A stretch of 64,000 nucleotides of DNA, from the NCBI GenBank assembly GCA_030584025.1, contig CP129487.1, positions 2,046,001-2,110,000 of the forward strand. The letters run 5' to 3'. Position numbers and translations under genes: made by a program. Below the pieces are notes generated by a model. The model worked only from the letters and a program-made list of their open reading frames with translations. It was not told the origin of the DNA and did no database searches. How positions within the stretch are numbered: position 1 is the stretch's first letter; each line of letters opens with the position of its first letter. Of this stretch, positions 8,368 through 16,962 are shown in pieces. Origin of the DNA: Cyclobacteriaceae bacterium. Its GTDB lineage: Bacteria > Bacteroidota > Bacteroidia > Cytophagales > Cyclobacteriaceae.

Positions 8368-9629
8368 TTTAACTCCCACTTCTGCTTTATATAAAAAACC
8401 CCTTGCTTAGACAAATCCATCAATTTTCCTGAACCGAAAACATCCTGGGGTAACACTTCAAAGCTGATTGCATTGTAAACAACATCCTGTCGTTCTCCAC
8501 TTGCTGAACAAAATATAGTAGCTGAATAAGTGCCCGGCAACAGGGTCAACTCACTAATAACACAAACTATTTTTCCTTCAGAGCTTGTGAAACTTATGTC
8601 TGAGCCTACATACATATTACTTAGAGAAGTAATGAGCCCATACTTATGATGATGTATTGAAATAGCTATGTGTGGAGACTTTAACTCCTCTGGAGACACC
8701 GTAATACGGTAGCTCAACTCTATGCTTATACTATCACCTGAATAAACTAACCCTTCAGTATTCTTGGAATGATTAAAAAAGCCATAGTCAACAAACCGGA
8801 AATCCCCTTTGCCTCTGCGCTCACTTCTATCACTTAATTTAACTCCTGTAGTTGCCTTATTGAAATAATAATTTACGACATCACTCGCTTTTCCCATTAG
8901 TTCTATACTTCCCTTATTGAGAAGTATTGCGCGGCTACATAAATTCTGTACCGCAGTCATATCATGACTTACGAAGAGTACTGTCCTTCCTGCACCGGAA
9001 ATATCTTCCATTTTTCCTAAGCATTTGCGTTGAAACTCTGCGTCTCCAACGGCCAACACCTCGTCTATAATCAAAATGTCTGGTTCCAGATGAGCGGCAA
9101 CCGAAAAGGCAAGCCTGACCTTCATACCAGAACTATAGCGCTTAACAGGCGTATCGATATATTTGGTGACTCCTGAGAAAGCAACAATTTGATCTAGCTT
9201 ACGATCAATCTCACTTTTACGCATCCCAAGGATGGTACCATTCATATAAATATTCTCTCTACCCGTTAAGTCCGGATGAAATCCTGTGCCTACCTCTAAT
9301 AAAGAGGACACCTTACCTCTGATTCTGATTTCTCCTGATGAGGGTTGAGTAATCCTTGCCAAAATTTTCAATAAGGTGCTTTTCCCTGCGCCATTGTGAC
9401 CAATTATACCAAACGCTTCGCCATTTTTAACAGTAAAGGAAATTTCCTTAAGTGCCCAAAAAACACTTTCATCATCCTGTCCAAATCTTGATAAATTGCG
9501 TAAACGCCTATAGTTCCTAAAAGGTGCTTTTAGCGAATTTAAAGCCTTTTCAGTAAGTGTACTGGAGCTATTTTCAGCAACCCCTATACGATATCTCTTA
9601 CTAACAGCTTCAACAGAAATTGAATCCAT
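8364..9629 (-). CDS. Polysaccharide ABC exporter, ATP-binding protein (Wzt-like)
   Basis: A 421-residue protein. The ATPase part has Walker A GHNGAGKST at about 77-85, the signature YSSGMKVRLAF at about 165-175 and Walker B DILIIDEVLAVGD at about 184-196, in the TagH/Wzt arrangement. Residues 250-421 form an extra C-terminal domain. In Wzt proteins of O9a type this domain is a carbohydrate-binding module that recognises the finished, often methylated, chain end. It works with the permease encoded 5 bp upstream to flip an undecaprenol-linked polysaccharide across the inner membrane. The start ATG at 9629 has no competitor nearby. Confidence 0.92.
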   Translation of the reverse strand: MDSISVEAVSKRYRIGVAENSSSTLTEKALNSLKAPFRNYRRLRNLSRFGQDDESVFWALKEISFTVKNGEAFGIIGHNGAGKSTLLKILARITQPSSGEIRIRGKVSSLLEVGTGFHPDLTGRENIYMNGTILGMRKSEIDRKLDQIVAFSGVTKYIDTPVKRYSSGMKVRLAFSVAAHLEPDILIIDEVLAVGDAEFQRKCLGKMEDISGAGRTVLFVSHDMTAVQNLCSRAILLNKGSIELMGKASDVVNYYFNKATTGVKLSDRSERRGKGDFRFVDYGFFNHSKNTEGLVYSGDSISIELSYRITVSPEELKSPHIAISIHHHKYGLITSLSNMYVGSDISFTSSEGKIVCVISELTLLPGTYSATIFCSASGERQDVVYNAISFEVLPQDVFGSGKLMDLSKQGVFYIKQKWELK

Positions 9630-9634
9630 ATATA

Positions 9635-10459
9635 CTAAGCAACATCAGCAAAGTGACGCTCTGCTTTCTTGAAATACAAAATCCCCAAAAGAAAAATAAC
9701 AAGAGAAACAACAAAACCAATCCCAAGATAAGTCCATGGCATCGGACCTGTGTTCAAGAAGATTGACCGAAAACCTTCTATTACACCCACCATAGGATTA
9801 ATGGCATAGATCAATCTATAATCTTCAGGTATATTACTTGTCGGGTATACTACGGGCGCAAGGTACATGAGAAATTGAACCAAAAAAGTCATTGCATGCT
9901 TTACGTCTCTATACTGAATAGCCATCGCTGAGAGCCAAAGCCCAAGTCCCAAACTATTCAACAATAAAACAATAATCAGTAGTGGCAACAGTAGCACATT
10001 CCATGAAAAAGGAAACTCATAAATGGCTATCATAATAATTAACAAAACCAGACCGATAAGGAAATCAAGCAATTTTGAAAAAACCGCTGCGAGAGGCAAT
10101 ACTATTCGAGGAAAATACACCTTCGAAAGCATATTGGTATTTTGAACCAAGCTATTTGTTGAGTCAGTAAGGGTATTGCTAAAATAATTCCATGGTACCA
10201 TGGCACAAAGACTAAAAAGAAAGTAAGGTACCCCGTCTGATGAAACCTTTGCCACGCGACCAAAAATAATTGTGAATATAAGCGTGGCAACCAAAGGTTG
10301 AATAACAGCCCAACCGACACCTAATATGGATTGTGCGTATTTTACCTTAAAGCTTCTTAGTACCAAAAAGAATAATAAATCTCTGTAATTCCAGAGCTCG
10401 ACAAAGTCAATTAAATTACTCTTACTGTTAGCCCTTATAACAATTTCTTGTCTGGACAT
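9635..10459 (-). CDS. Polysaccharide ABC exporter, permease (Wzm/TagG-like)
   Basis: About 274 residues from the ATG at 10459, which overlaps the stop of the tyrosine-kinase gene (ATGA). The region near residue 40 reads FKVKYAQSILGVGWAVIQP, the conserved amphipathic entry of ABC-2 type export permeases (Wzm, TagG, KpsM). Six hydrophobic segments follow, and the protein ends in a basic KKAERHFADVA tail. It forms the membrane channel with the Wzt-like ATPase downstream. Family and pairing are secure. The presence of an ABC pair points to an ABC-dependent route for at least one glycan of this locus. Confidence 0.92.
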   Translation of the reverse strand: MSRQEIVIRANSKSNLIDFVELWNYRDLLFFLVLRSFKVKYAQSILGVGWAVIQPLVATLIFTIIFGRVAKVSSDGVPYFLFSLCAMVPWNYFSNTLTDSTNSLVQNTNMLSKVYFPRIVLPLAAVFSKLLDFLIGLVLLIIMIAIYEFPFSWNVLLLPLLIIVLLLNSLGLGLWLSAMAIQYRDVKHAMTFLVQFLMYLAPVVYPTSNIPEDYRLIYAINPMVGVIEGFRSIFLNTGPMPWTYLGIGFVVSLVIFLLGILYFKKAERHFADVA

Positions 10460-12867
10460 CAACTACGTTTCTTAAAAAAGCCCTTCTTGTCTTTCTTTGA
10501 ATTCTCGTCCTCATAATACCCATATCCACCTCCATACCCATATGAGTAGCCATAGTTATACGCATAACCTTGTCCATAACCATACCCAAGGCCTGACTTG
10601 TATATGTCGTTGAGCATAATGCTCATGTTTTTAAGTTTACCACTGCGGTAGTATTCATCAATACTGCGCACAAACTCCTTAGGTGAATAGTTCTGGCGCA
10701 AAACAAAAACAGTATGGTTTACAAACTTGGAAATCACAAATGCATCGGTAACCAGCGCCAATGGAGGCGTGTCAATAATTACATACTCAAATTGCTCAAG
10801 TGTATTTTTAATAAACTCATCAAACCGATCCGTCAGTAATAACTCCGAAGGATTAGGCGGTACCGGACCACCACTTACCAAATACAGATTTTCGATTTCG
10901 GTTTGTTGTACTACTTCATTAAACTCGTGTATTCGGGATAAGTAGGTGCTCAGGCCGGTAGTGTTGCTGCAATTGAAATCCTCAAAAATCTTAGGCCGTC
11001 TCATATCTGCACCAACAATCAACGTTTTCTTTCCGGAAAGCGCGAATACGGTGGCCAGGTTAATGGTGGTAAATGTTTTCCCTTCCCCGCTGATAGAACT
11101 ACTTACCATAAATATCTGGCGGGTTTGATTTGCAGTAAAGTAATTCAGATTTGAACGAAGTGCACGGAACGACTCCGCTACGCCACTTTTAGGTTTATCG
11201 CGCACAGTAAGGTTGCTACCCGATATACTATGCCCAACGCCTCCTAAAAAAGGCATATTGGTCATTTTTTCAATATCTTCTTTAGATTGAACGCGGTTAT
11301 TCAGCACCTCAAAAATTACGAACAGACCTAAAGGGAGTGCTAAACCAATAACCAAGGCCAAAAAATAATTTTGCATAGGCTTGGGTGAAATAGCACCGCC
11401 ACGCATAGGCGGATTTACCGGGACAATATCTGAGGTGTTTGCAGCTTTTGAAATATTAGCTTCTGAAAGCTTTTGCATTAAGAACACATACAGGTTTTCG
11501 AGCAAAGAATAATTACGTTGAATGGCGATCAACTGTCGCTCAGAGGCAGGAAGCAGACTAAGTTGTTTTTCAGTTTCCCGCAACTGTTGTGCAAGAAAAT
11601 CCGTCTTTATTTTATCTGTTGATTGAAGTGTTCTAACCGCTTCTTCAACATCCTTTTTCAACTTATTAATTCGCTCAATACGCTCTTGTAATAATGGATT
11701 TTGAGAACGCTCAGGATCAGCATAGAGTTTTATCTCAATCTGAAGGTTAATAATTTTTTCAAGCAAAGAATTCAGTATCGGATCAGTAATACCCATGGAA
11801 GATGGGAGGATGATCTGATCCATCTTGCCATCAGCCTGAGTCATGTACTCTTTTAAGTATTTGTAATAATTCTGCCTGATCATTAGCTCTGCCCGCTGAA
11901 TCTCAAACGCTTCAAGTTTTGCATACAACCGTTGCGCATCTCCACTCATGTCCTTAATTCGAGAACTATTCCCAAACCGTTCCAATTGGTACTCTACTGT
12001 TCTTAGTGAATCACGTATTTCACTAAGCTGACGACTGATAAAGTTTACAGTACGTGATGCCGTTTCATTCTTCTTTTCGAGATCAAGAGCTTCATAATTC
12101 CTGATTAGAGCATTCATGAAATCAATCTCTTTCTCAGGATTATTCCCGGTAATACTCAGGTTAATAATTCCGGCTCCAACCTCTGCCCAGTCAACCTTCA
12201 GCCTGGAAATGTATTGCCTTGCTACATCTGTTGGATTATCAATATCAAGAATAAACGGAACACCAACCTGTAATGCTCCTCTCCTGTCTGGATTTAACCT
12301 GAAACAAAGCGCATAATCCTTATAGACGATTGAATCGTTCAAATTAAAAATCTGAACTTCACTTTCGTTATCGCGTTCTGAGAGTTTAACCAGGGAGAAC
12401 TGTTTATCATCTATTAACTTAAATATTAATTTACCCGTAGTGACTTGTTCTGCTCCGCACCAATATGCCCTGACGGGAACATTGACATACGTCTCACTCG
12501 TTACAATGTATCCTTCCTGTAAAAAAGAAATGTGAAAATTCAACTCACGTACAACATCTTCGATAAGTGGATATGACTTAATTATATACGGTTCATTCAA
12601 ATAATTTCTATAGGGATCAATAATGGAATTACTATAAAGAATTTCAGCCCCCCGCGTATCCTGCATTTCACGAATAAGAATAGAAGCTGTAATGGGATAG
12701 ACCCGCTGGGTATACCGATTTTTGTAAAACGCAATAATGAATGCAGCACTTAGGAACAATACAACAACGTACCAAAATCGTAGTGCACGTGCGAGTACTC
12801 TTTTGAAATCCAACACAAATCCCTGAGGGGCATCTTGATTACCTTGATCAAAAAAAGATTCGGACAT
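10459..12867 (-). CDS. Polysaccharide co-polymerase with tyrosine autokinase domain (Wzc-like)
   Basis: An 802-residue fused protein. A first membrane segment lies at about 33-50, then a Wzz-type periplasmic region with coiled-coil stretches (about 280-480), a second membrane segment near 505-530, and a cytoplasmic BY-kinase with Walker A SSSISGEGKT at about 589-598, Walker A' GADMRRP at about 619-625 and Walker B YVIIDTPP at about 695-702. The C-terminal 41 residues are a tyrosine cluster (11 Tyr in 24 residues, in YG/GY repeats) followed by a basic tail; in this family the cluster is autophosphorylated. The start overlaps the stop of the exporter gene by one base (TAATG). It controls chain length and export in the inner membrane together with the Wza-like protein. 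Confidence 0.93.
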   Translation of the reverse strand: MSESFFDQGNQDAPQGFVLDFKRVLARALRFWYVVVLFLSAAFIIAFYKNRYTQRVYPITASILIREMQDTRGAEILYSNSIIDPYRNYLNEPYIIKSYPLIEDVVRELNFHISFLQEGYIVTSETYVNVPVRAYWCGAEQVTTGKLIFKLIDDKQFSLVKLSERDNESEVQIFNLNDSIVYKDYALCFRLNPDRRGALQVGVPFILDIDNPTDVARQYISRLKVDWAEVGAGIINLSITGNNPEKEIDFMNALIRNYEALDLEKKNETASRTVNFISRQLSEIRDSLRTVEYQLERFGNSSRIKDMSGDAQRLYAKLEAFEIQRAELMIRQNYYKYLKEYMTQADGKMDQIILPSSMGITDPILNSLLEKIINLQIEIKLYADPERSQNPLLQERIERINKLKKDVEEAVRTLQSTDKIKTDFLAQQLRETEKQLSLLPASERQLIAIQRNYSLLENLYVFLMQKLSEANISKAANTSDIVPVNPPMRGGAISPKPMQNYFLALVIGLALPLGLFVIFEVLNNRVQSKEDIEKMTNMPFLGGVGHSISGSNLTVRDKPKSGVAESFRALRSNLNYFTANQTRQIFMVSSSISGEGKTFTTINLATVFALSGKKTLIVGADMRRPKIFEDFNCSNTTGLSTYLSRIHEFNEVVQQTEIENLYLVSGGPVPPNPSELLLTDRFDEFIKNTLEQFEYVIIDTPPLALVTDAFVISKFVNHTVFVLRQNYSPKEFVRSIDEYYRSGKLKNMSIMLNDIYKSGLGYGYGQGYAYNYGYSYGYGGGYGYYEDENSKKDKKGFFKKRS

Positions 12868-13688
12868 TATTTTGTGGAATTGATAAGGGTAAACGTAATC
12901 AGTAACAAAGATAGTGAGGATATCACCAAGGAAAGATTTTGCCCGAAATACTTACGATAAGGTCGTTGCCTTAAAGATGGGACAAGAAGAACATCATTTT
13001 GATGAACGTAATAGTATGGCGAATTGATGAAATTTTCATCTAGTAAATTGATATATTGAACAGTGAGTTCACCATTTTGTTGGCGTATCAATTTAACTTT
13101 TGACCGATCTGCCAAATCGGTCATACCTCCAGCCAATCCTAAGGCTTCCAACATAGTCACCCGATTGTTGCTGAGTGTAACCGTGCCCTCGCTGTTAACT
13201 TCACCCAAAACGGTAAAGCGAAAATTAATCAATCGCACTTTTACTACAGGCTTATCGAGGTATTGCTCTGCAATTTGCTGAAGTTTATCCTGAGCTTGAA
13301 AGACTGTGAGGCCTCCAAGTTTTACTTTACCTATAAATGGAAAAGGGATCTCACCATTTTGATCCAATAAATCACCAATCAATAAACCTGAACCCTGTTG
13401 CAGATTAAAATTTTGCCCCGAAACGTTTTTATTCTGATTTAAAAAATCATAGTCAGTTGGAGTTAGACTTTCAAAGCGAACATATACAATATCCTCTGGC
13501 TGCAACAGGTAGTCATAGGAAACAGGTTGATATGCTCGAACTGTAGTATCTAAAAGCACCTCCTGATTATGCATATCCTCCTTTTGTAACAACACAAATT
13601 TCTTATTGGTAACGCAGGAAGAAGCACCAATAATCAAGGCGAGAAACAAGAATACTCTTAAGACAGTCATGGTTTCAAAACGAAGCAT
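12867..13688 (-). CDS. Outer-membrane polysaccharide exporter lipoprotein (Wza-like)
   Basis: About 273 residues. The N-terminus has a hydrophobic stretch ending in GASSC, a lipoprotein signal. The poly-export domain (LLQPEDIVYVRFESLTPTDY and GEIPFPFIGKVKLGGLTV) is followed by one SLBB domain (VKVRLINFRFTVLGEVNSEG, then EALGLAGGMTDLADRSKVKL). A terminal hydrophobic segment, LSLVISSLSLLLITFTLI, precedes the stop, as in many Bacteroidota homologues. It forms the outer-membrane pore for the glycan. I take the ATG at 13688; the ATG at 13670 gives a cleaner lipoprotein signal and would be used if the promoter-like box at 13689-13696 is real. Confidence 0.9.
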   Translation of the reverse strand: MLRFETMTVLRVFLFLALIIGASSCVTNKKFVLLQKEDMHNQEVLLDTTVRAYQPVSYDYLLQPEDIVYVRFESLTPTDYDFLNQNKNVSGQNFNLQQGSGLLIGDLLDQNGEIPFPFIGKVKLGGLTVFQAQDKLQQIAEQYLDKPVVKVRLINFRFTVLGEVNSEGTVTLSNNRVTMLEALGLAGGMTDLADRSKVKLIRQQNGELTVQYINLLDENFINSPYYYVHQNDVLLVPSLRQRPYRKYFGQNLSLVISSLSLLLITFTLINSTK

Positions 13689-13696
13689 CAAACCTA
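13689..13696 (-). promoter_or_regulatory. Possible -7 box (TAGGTTTG) in front of the exporter gene
   Basis: The minus strand reads TAGGTTTG, a match to the Bacteroidota -7 consensus TAnnTTTG. An imperfect -33 element (ATTG) lies about 20 bases upstream. A transcript from here would begin just upstream of the ATG at 13670. The site lies in the 108-bp spacer between the regulator gene and the exporter gene, so the export operon could be started independently of upxY. Weak, because the -33 match is poor. Confidence 0.35.
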
Positions 13697-13796
13697 CTAA
13701 AAAACCCCTTTACCCCCAATTTTTCATAGCTTCGCCTCCTCAGTCCCATCCGGGAAGAGCAGGCATTCAATGATTATCCAAATCCTGCAAGTCGGA

Positions 13797-14342
13797 TTAC
13801 TCCGCCTGCCAAAGCACCAAGGCCTTGTCAGGATTCAGGCTCTTTTTGTTACCCTCAAACTCCACCTCTGAAAGCACCAGTGTGCGCACCTTTCGGTTGA
13901 TCAGTTTTTCGGCTTTGGTTACGCATTCCTGCAGGTAAACTTTATCAATATCCCCTACCATCACCAGGTCGATAATACCTGAATCACGCCCCTCGGCATA
14001 ATCACCGGTGATCATAGCCAATTGAAGTGTTCCCAGCCTGGCCAGTACTTTGTGAATGACGTTATCGAGGAGTTTGTCAATACCCAGGTACTTGTGCACC
14101 AGTGTTTTGATTTCCGGATAAAGGGGATGTTTGGTATTCGCACTGTAATATATAGAGCGGCCCTCCTCGCGGGCTACCAAGTAGCCGGCACTGGACAGGT
14201 TATTTAATTCATGCCGGATGGAGTTGGTGGATTCGCCAAACTCTTTCGCCAACTCCCGCAGGTAAGCCGAGGAATTGCTGTTCAGGAAAAACCGGAGCAA
14301 CATTTTCAGGCGGGTCTTGGATGTGATCAGCGTATCGAGCAC
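13797..14342 (-). CDS. Winged-helix regulator with nucleotidyltransferase-like C-terminal half
   Basis: A 181-residue protein. Residues 1-70 form an ArsR-like winged helix (LITSKTRLKMLLRFFLN, recognition region STNSIRHELNNLSSAGYL, wing REEGRSIYYSANTKHPLY). Residues about 110-175 read ITGDYAEGRDSGIIDLVMVG, which aligns by eye with the GSxxxGxxxxxSDxDL motif of MNT-type nucleotidyltransferases, but with the Ser and the first Asp lost, so it is probably inactive. The start is GTG at 14342. It lies between upxY and the exporter gene, the place where Bacteroides carries upxZ, so a role in controlling the polysaccharide operon is inferred. DNA target and ligand are unknown. Confidence 0.78.
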   Translation of the reverse strand: MLDTLITSKTRLKMLLRFFLNSNSSAYLRELAKEFGESTNSIRHELNNLSSAGYLVAREEGRSIYYSANTKHPLYPEIKTLVHKYLGIDKLLDNVIHKVLARLGTLQLAMITGDYAEGRDSGIIDLVMVGDIDKVYLQECVTKAEKLINRKVRTLVLSEVEFEGNKKSLNPDKALVLWQAE

Positions 14343-14399
14343 GAGGTAAAAATAATGGGAATTTTGAATGAGTAAAAAAATTACTCGAAATTAATCAAA

Positions 14400-14900
14400 T
14401 CATGTCTTTTTGAGCAATTCGGGCATAATTTCTACCCGCATGGCCTGCCCGATGCCTTCGAGCAACACCATAAACCGGTCGGGTTGTTTACGGGCTACAT
14501 AGCCAATTGCCCCTTTTAGCGGGCCATCCAAAACCTGTACCTGATCACCCTCCTCCACATCAGCCCCGGCCATAATTTCAATGGTTAATCCTGTTTCCAA
14601 AAACCGAAGAATGGATTTGTACTCACGCTCATGAAGAAACGCTGGTTTGCCATTGTGCCGTACAGCCCAGGCAATGCCGGGTATTTGCAGCACCTCAGTT
14701 GTTTGATGCTCAGGCACAAAGACAAAGATGTATGAATTGAATAAAGGCGCCTCTACTTTCTTCTTCCGATCACTCCACTGCCGAACCACTTTTTGCATGG
14801 GAAGAAAAACTTCAAAACCTCTACGTTGCAGCAGTTCCTTTACCTTTTTTTCATGACGGCTCTTGGTATAGAACGCATACCATTTTGGTTCAGCACTCAT
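14400..14900 (-). CDS. UpxY-family transcription antiterminator (NusG paralogue)
   Basis: A 166-residue NusG-like protein. The NGN domain starts with KWYAFYTKSRHEKKVKELL, followed by GFEVFLPMQKVVRQWSDRKK and APLFNSYIFVFV, typical of UpxY/RfaH-type paralogues. The KOW motif is GDQVQVLDGPLKGAIGYV at about 122-139. Such proteins bind RNA polymerase early in a polysaccharide operon and keep it from terminating in the long transcript. The gene is the second of the operon, 21 bp after the UDP-glucuronate decarboxylase gene, and precedes some 14 kb of same-strand export and glycosyltransferase genes, the usual setting for such a factor. Confidence 0.9.
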   Translation of the reverse strand: MSAEPKWYAFYTKSRHEKKVKELLQRRGFEVFLPMQKVVRQWSDRKKKVEAPLFNSYIFVFVPEHQTTEVLQIPGIAWAVRHNGKPAFLHEREYKSILRFLETGLTIEIMAGADVEEGDQVQVLDGPLKGAIGYVARKQPDRFMVLLEGIGQAMRVEIMPELLKKT

Positions 14901-14921
14901 GATTTTCTGAACATAGCGGTC

Positions 14922-15914
14922 TTACCGCATATACTTCTCAAAATTCTTATTATCCCGCTCGAACAGGATTTCACGCGGCAAGCTTTTGAAGTATTCGTAT
15001 GTAATCTTCAATCCTTCAGCACGCGACACTTTAGGTTCCCACCCTAAAATTTCTTTTGCCTTCGTTATATTAGGCTGGCGCTGCTTTGGATCATCTTTCG
15101 GAAGCGGTTGGGTGATGATTTTTTGCGTGGTGCCGGTGAGTTTGATGATCTCTTCCGCAAACTGCATGATAGTGATTTCATCAGGGTTACCGATGTTCAC
15201 CGGTAAATGATAATCCGACATCAGTAACCGGAATATACCGTCCACCTGATCATCCACATAACAGAACGAGCGTGTCTGGGAACCATCACCAAATACGGTT
15301 AAGTCTTCACCCCGCAACGCCTGACCAATAAAAGCCGGCAACACACGACCGTCATTGAGGCGCATACGGGGACCATACGTGTTGAAGATGCGCACAATGC
15401 GGGTATCCAATCCGTGAAAAGTATGATACGCCATAGTCATGGCCTCCTGAAAACGCTTGGCTTCATCGTACACGCCACGCGGTCCGACCGGGTTCACGTT
15501 GCCGTAATATTCTTCAGTTTGCGGGTGCACCAGCGGATCGCCATAGACTTCAGATGTTGAGGCAATGAGGATGCGCGCCTGCTTTACCCGGGCCAGGCCC
15601 AGTAAGTTGTGAATACCCAATGAACCCACCTTTAGGGTTTGAATGGGAATTTTCAGGTAGTCGATCGGGCTGGCCGGTGAGGCGAAGTGCAATATATAAT
15701 GGAGTTCACCTGGTACGTGTACAAAGGAAGACACATCGTGGTGATAGAACTCAAAATCTGGTAGTTTGAAGAGGTGCTCGATGTTGCGCAGGTCGCCTGT
15801 AATCAGGTTATCCATGGCAATCACATGAAAGCCTTCTTTAATGAAGCGGTCGCAGAGGTGCGATCCGAGAAAACCAGCACCACCGGTAATGAGGACACGT
15901 TTTTTAGCAGCCAT
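14922..15914 (-). CDS. uxs: UDP-glucuronate decarboxylase (UDP-xylose synthase)
   Basis: A 330-residue short-chain dehydrogenase of the extended type. The NAD-binding motif is ITGGAGFLGSHLCDRF at about 9-24; the catalytic triad region has STSEVYGDP and the YxxxK in GVYDEAKRF. The segment NVNPVGPRGVYDEAKR is diagnostic of UDP-glucuronic acid decarboxylase, which makes UDP-xylose from UDP-glucuronate, rather than of dTDP-glucose dehydratase. It would supply UDP-xylose for the polysaccharide built by the downstream genes. It appears to head the operon; no convincing -7 box was found in the 108 bp upstream, although TAATTTAG is a near match. Confidence 0.9.
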   Translation of the reverse strand: MAAKKRVLITGGAGFLGSHLCDRFIKEGFHVIAMDNLITGDLRNIEHLFKLPDFEFYHHDVSSFVHVPGELHYILHFASPASPIDYLKIPIQTLKVGSLGIHNLLGLARVKQARILIASTSEVYGDPLVHPQTEEYYGNVNPVGPRGVYDEAKRFQEAMTMAYHTFHGLDTRIVRIFNTYGPRMRLNDGRVLPAFIGQALRGEDLTVFGDGSQTRSFCYVDDQVDGIFRLLMSDYHLPVNIGNPDEITIMQFAEEIIKLTGTTQKIITQPLPKDDPKQRQPNITKAKEILGWEPKVSRAEGLKITYEYFKSLPREILFERDNKNFEKYMR

Positions 15915-16023
15915 AGTAAAATTTGAAGGGCCTAAATTAGGGTATTTTATGACAAAACAGGAATGGGAAACCTGCTTTTGGAAGAATGTCTAACACAGGT
16001 GATTTTACAAAAGCCGGAATTAG

Positions 16024-16305
16024 CTATTCAATTTCAGTCTCGTCTATATCCAGCATGCGCAAACGCATGTACTCCTTTTCCAGCCTTTCGTACAAACCTT
16101 CTTCGTATGCATAGCCACTGATTTTGATTGATTCTTTACTGGGCGCCTTGCCGGTAACCGGGGGTGTCATGCCGCTAACAGGCATACCCGATTTTTGCAT
16201 GGCATACACCTTGTTAAAGAAAGCATTCTCATTCGATACCCGCCCGCATACCTCAAAGGTTCGTTTGGCATCATCGCGGATGACTAACCAGTGTTTGGAG
16301 TACAT
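16024..16305 (-). CDS. Small hypothetical protein, 93 residues
   Basis: The product begins MYSKHWLVIRDDAKRTFEVC and ends in an acidic DIDETEIE tail. I recognise no domain. It is soluble, with a proline-rich middle (MPVSGMTPPVTGKAP) and an alpha-helical C-terminal part (YERLEKEYMRLRML). It has no signal peptide. It stands alone between the UDP-glucuronate decarboxylase gene and a small secreted protein gene, on the same strand. The clean ATG start and biased composition suggest it is coded, but the function is unknown. Confidence 0.6.
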   Translation of the reverse strand: MYSKHWLVIRDDAKRTFEVCGRVSNENAFFNKVYAMQKSGMPVSGMTPPVTGKAPSKESIKISGYAYEEGLYERLEKEYMRLRMLDIDETEIE

Positions 16306-16353
16306 GGTGATTCGCTAAATAATTTTGTTCAGTTTATCAAGGCTCCTCATACC

Positions 16354-16785
16354 CTACTCCTTTTTCATCCGCAACAATAAAGGGGTATCTGAGAGTATAA
16401 AATAAACTATTCCAGCCTTTTCACGAATCCTTACTTGCATCAAATTCTCTTTTGGATCACCAATGTGAATCAAATCCCCCTTTGTATCAATAGACCACTT
16501 TTGATTGTTGAGAAAGCTGAGTTCCTGAAACATGGCTGGCGTACCCTTTTGAAATTGCCACTCGAACAGACCATTGGTTTTGAAAAGAAATTTTGACTTA
16601 ACAAGAGCTGACTTAAATACATTTATTGCCTCCATTTCTTCCGCAGAAATATTTAAACCATCGGGTATGGTAGCCTCCACACAAATCCATACGCCAACGA
16701 GGCTATCGCGTTGCATGGATTGCGATCTTGCAGAAATAGCAGCCAACAAAACAATGGCTGAAATCACTATCTTAAAATTGTTCAT
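16354..16785 (-). CDS. Small secreted lipocalin-like protein
   Basis: About 143 residues from the ATG at 16785, which opens a signal peptide (MNNFKIVISAIVLLAAISAR then SQS). An in-frame extension upstream would run through a transcription terminator, so I reject it. The mature part has DSLVGVWICVEA, then FKTNGLFEWQFQKGTP, NQKWSIDTKGDLIHIG and a final VYFILSDTPLLLRMKK, an arrangement of beta strands like the lipocalin-like (DUF4488/5004-type) proteins of Bacteroidota. Periplasmic or outer-membrane location is inferred. No ligand can be suggested. Confidence 0.65.
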   Translation of the reverse strand: MNNFKIVISAIVLLAAISARSQSMQRDSLVGVWICVEATIPDGLNISAEEMEAINVFKSALVKSKFLFKTNGLFEWQFQKGTPAMFQELSFLNNQKWSIDTKGDLIHIGDPKENLMQVRIREKAGIVYFILSDTPLLLRMKKE

Positions 16786-16820
16786 AACAACTTGGTTTTT
16801 TACGGTATTTGCAGCAGGGA

Positions 16821-16857
16821 TAAAGAAAAAGCCGAACCTCTTTAGAGATTCGGCTTT
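16821..16857 (-). terminator. Rho-independent terminator of the tRNA-Thr transcript
   Basis: A nine-pair stem AAAGCCGAA / TTCGGCTTT with an inner CTCT/AGAG pairing is followed on the minus strand by a T run (TTTTTCTTT). It starts five bases beyond the tRNA-Thr 3' end, so it ends that transcript. Confidence 0.85.
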
Positions 16858-16861
16858 CAAG

Positions 16862-16934
<73 letters not shown>

Positions 16935-16962
16935 TTAATGCCCTTATTTGCTTCTCCATGCT

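Noticed and set aside
10480..10580. Short tandem repeats as a CRISPR-like array
   Set aside because: They are codons of the Tyr/Gly tail of the Wzc-like kinase, in frame and without spacers.
16786..16860. Longer N-terminus for the small lipocalin-like protein
   Set aside because: The extension is encoded by a terminator hairpin of the tRNA-Thr unit and would hide a good signal peptide.
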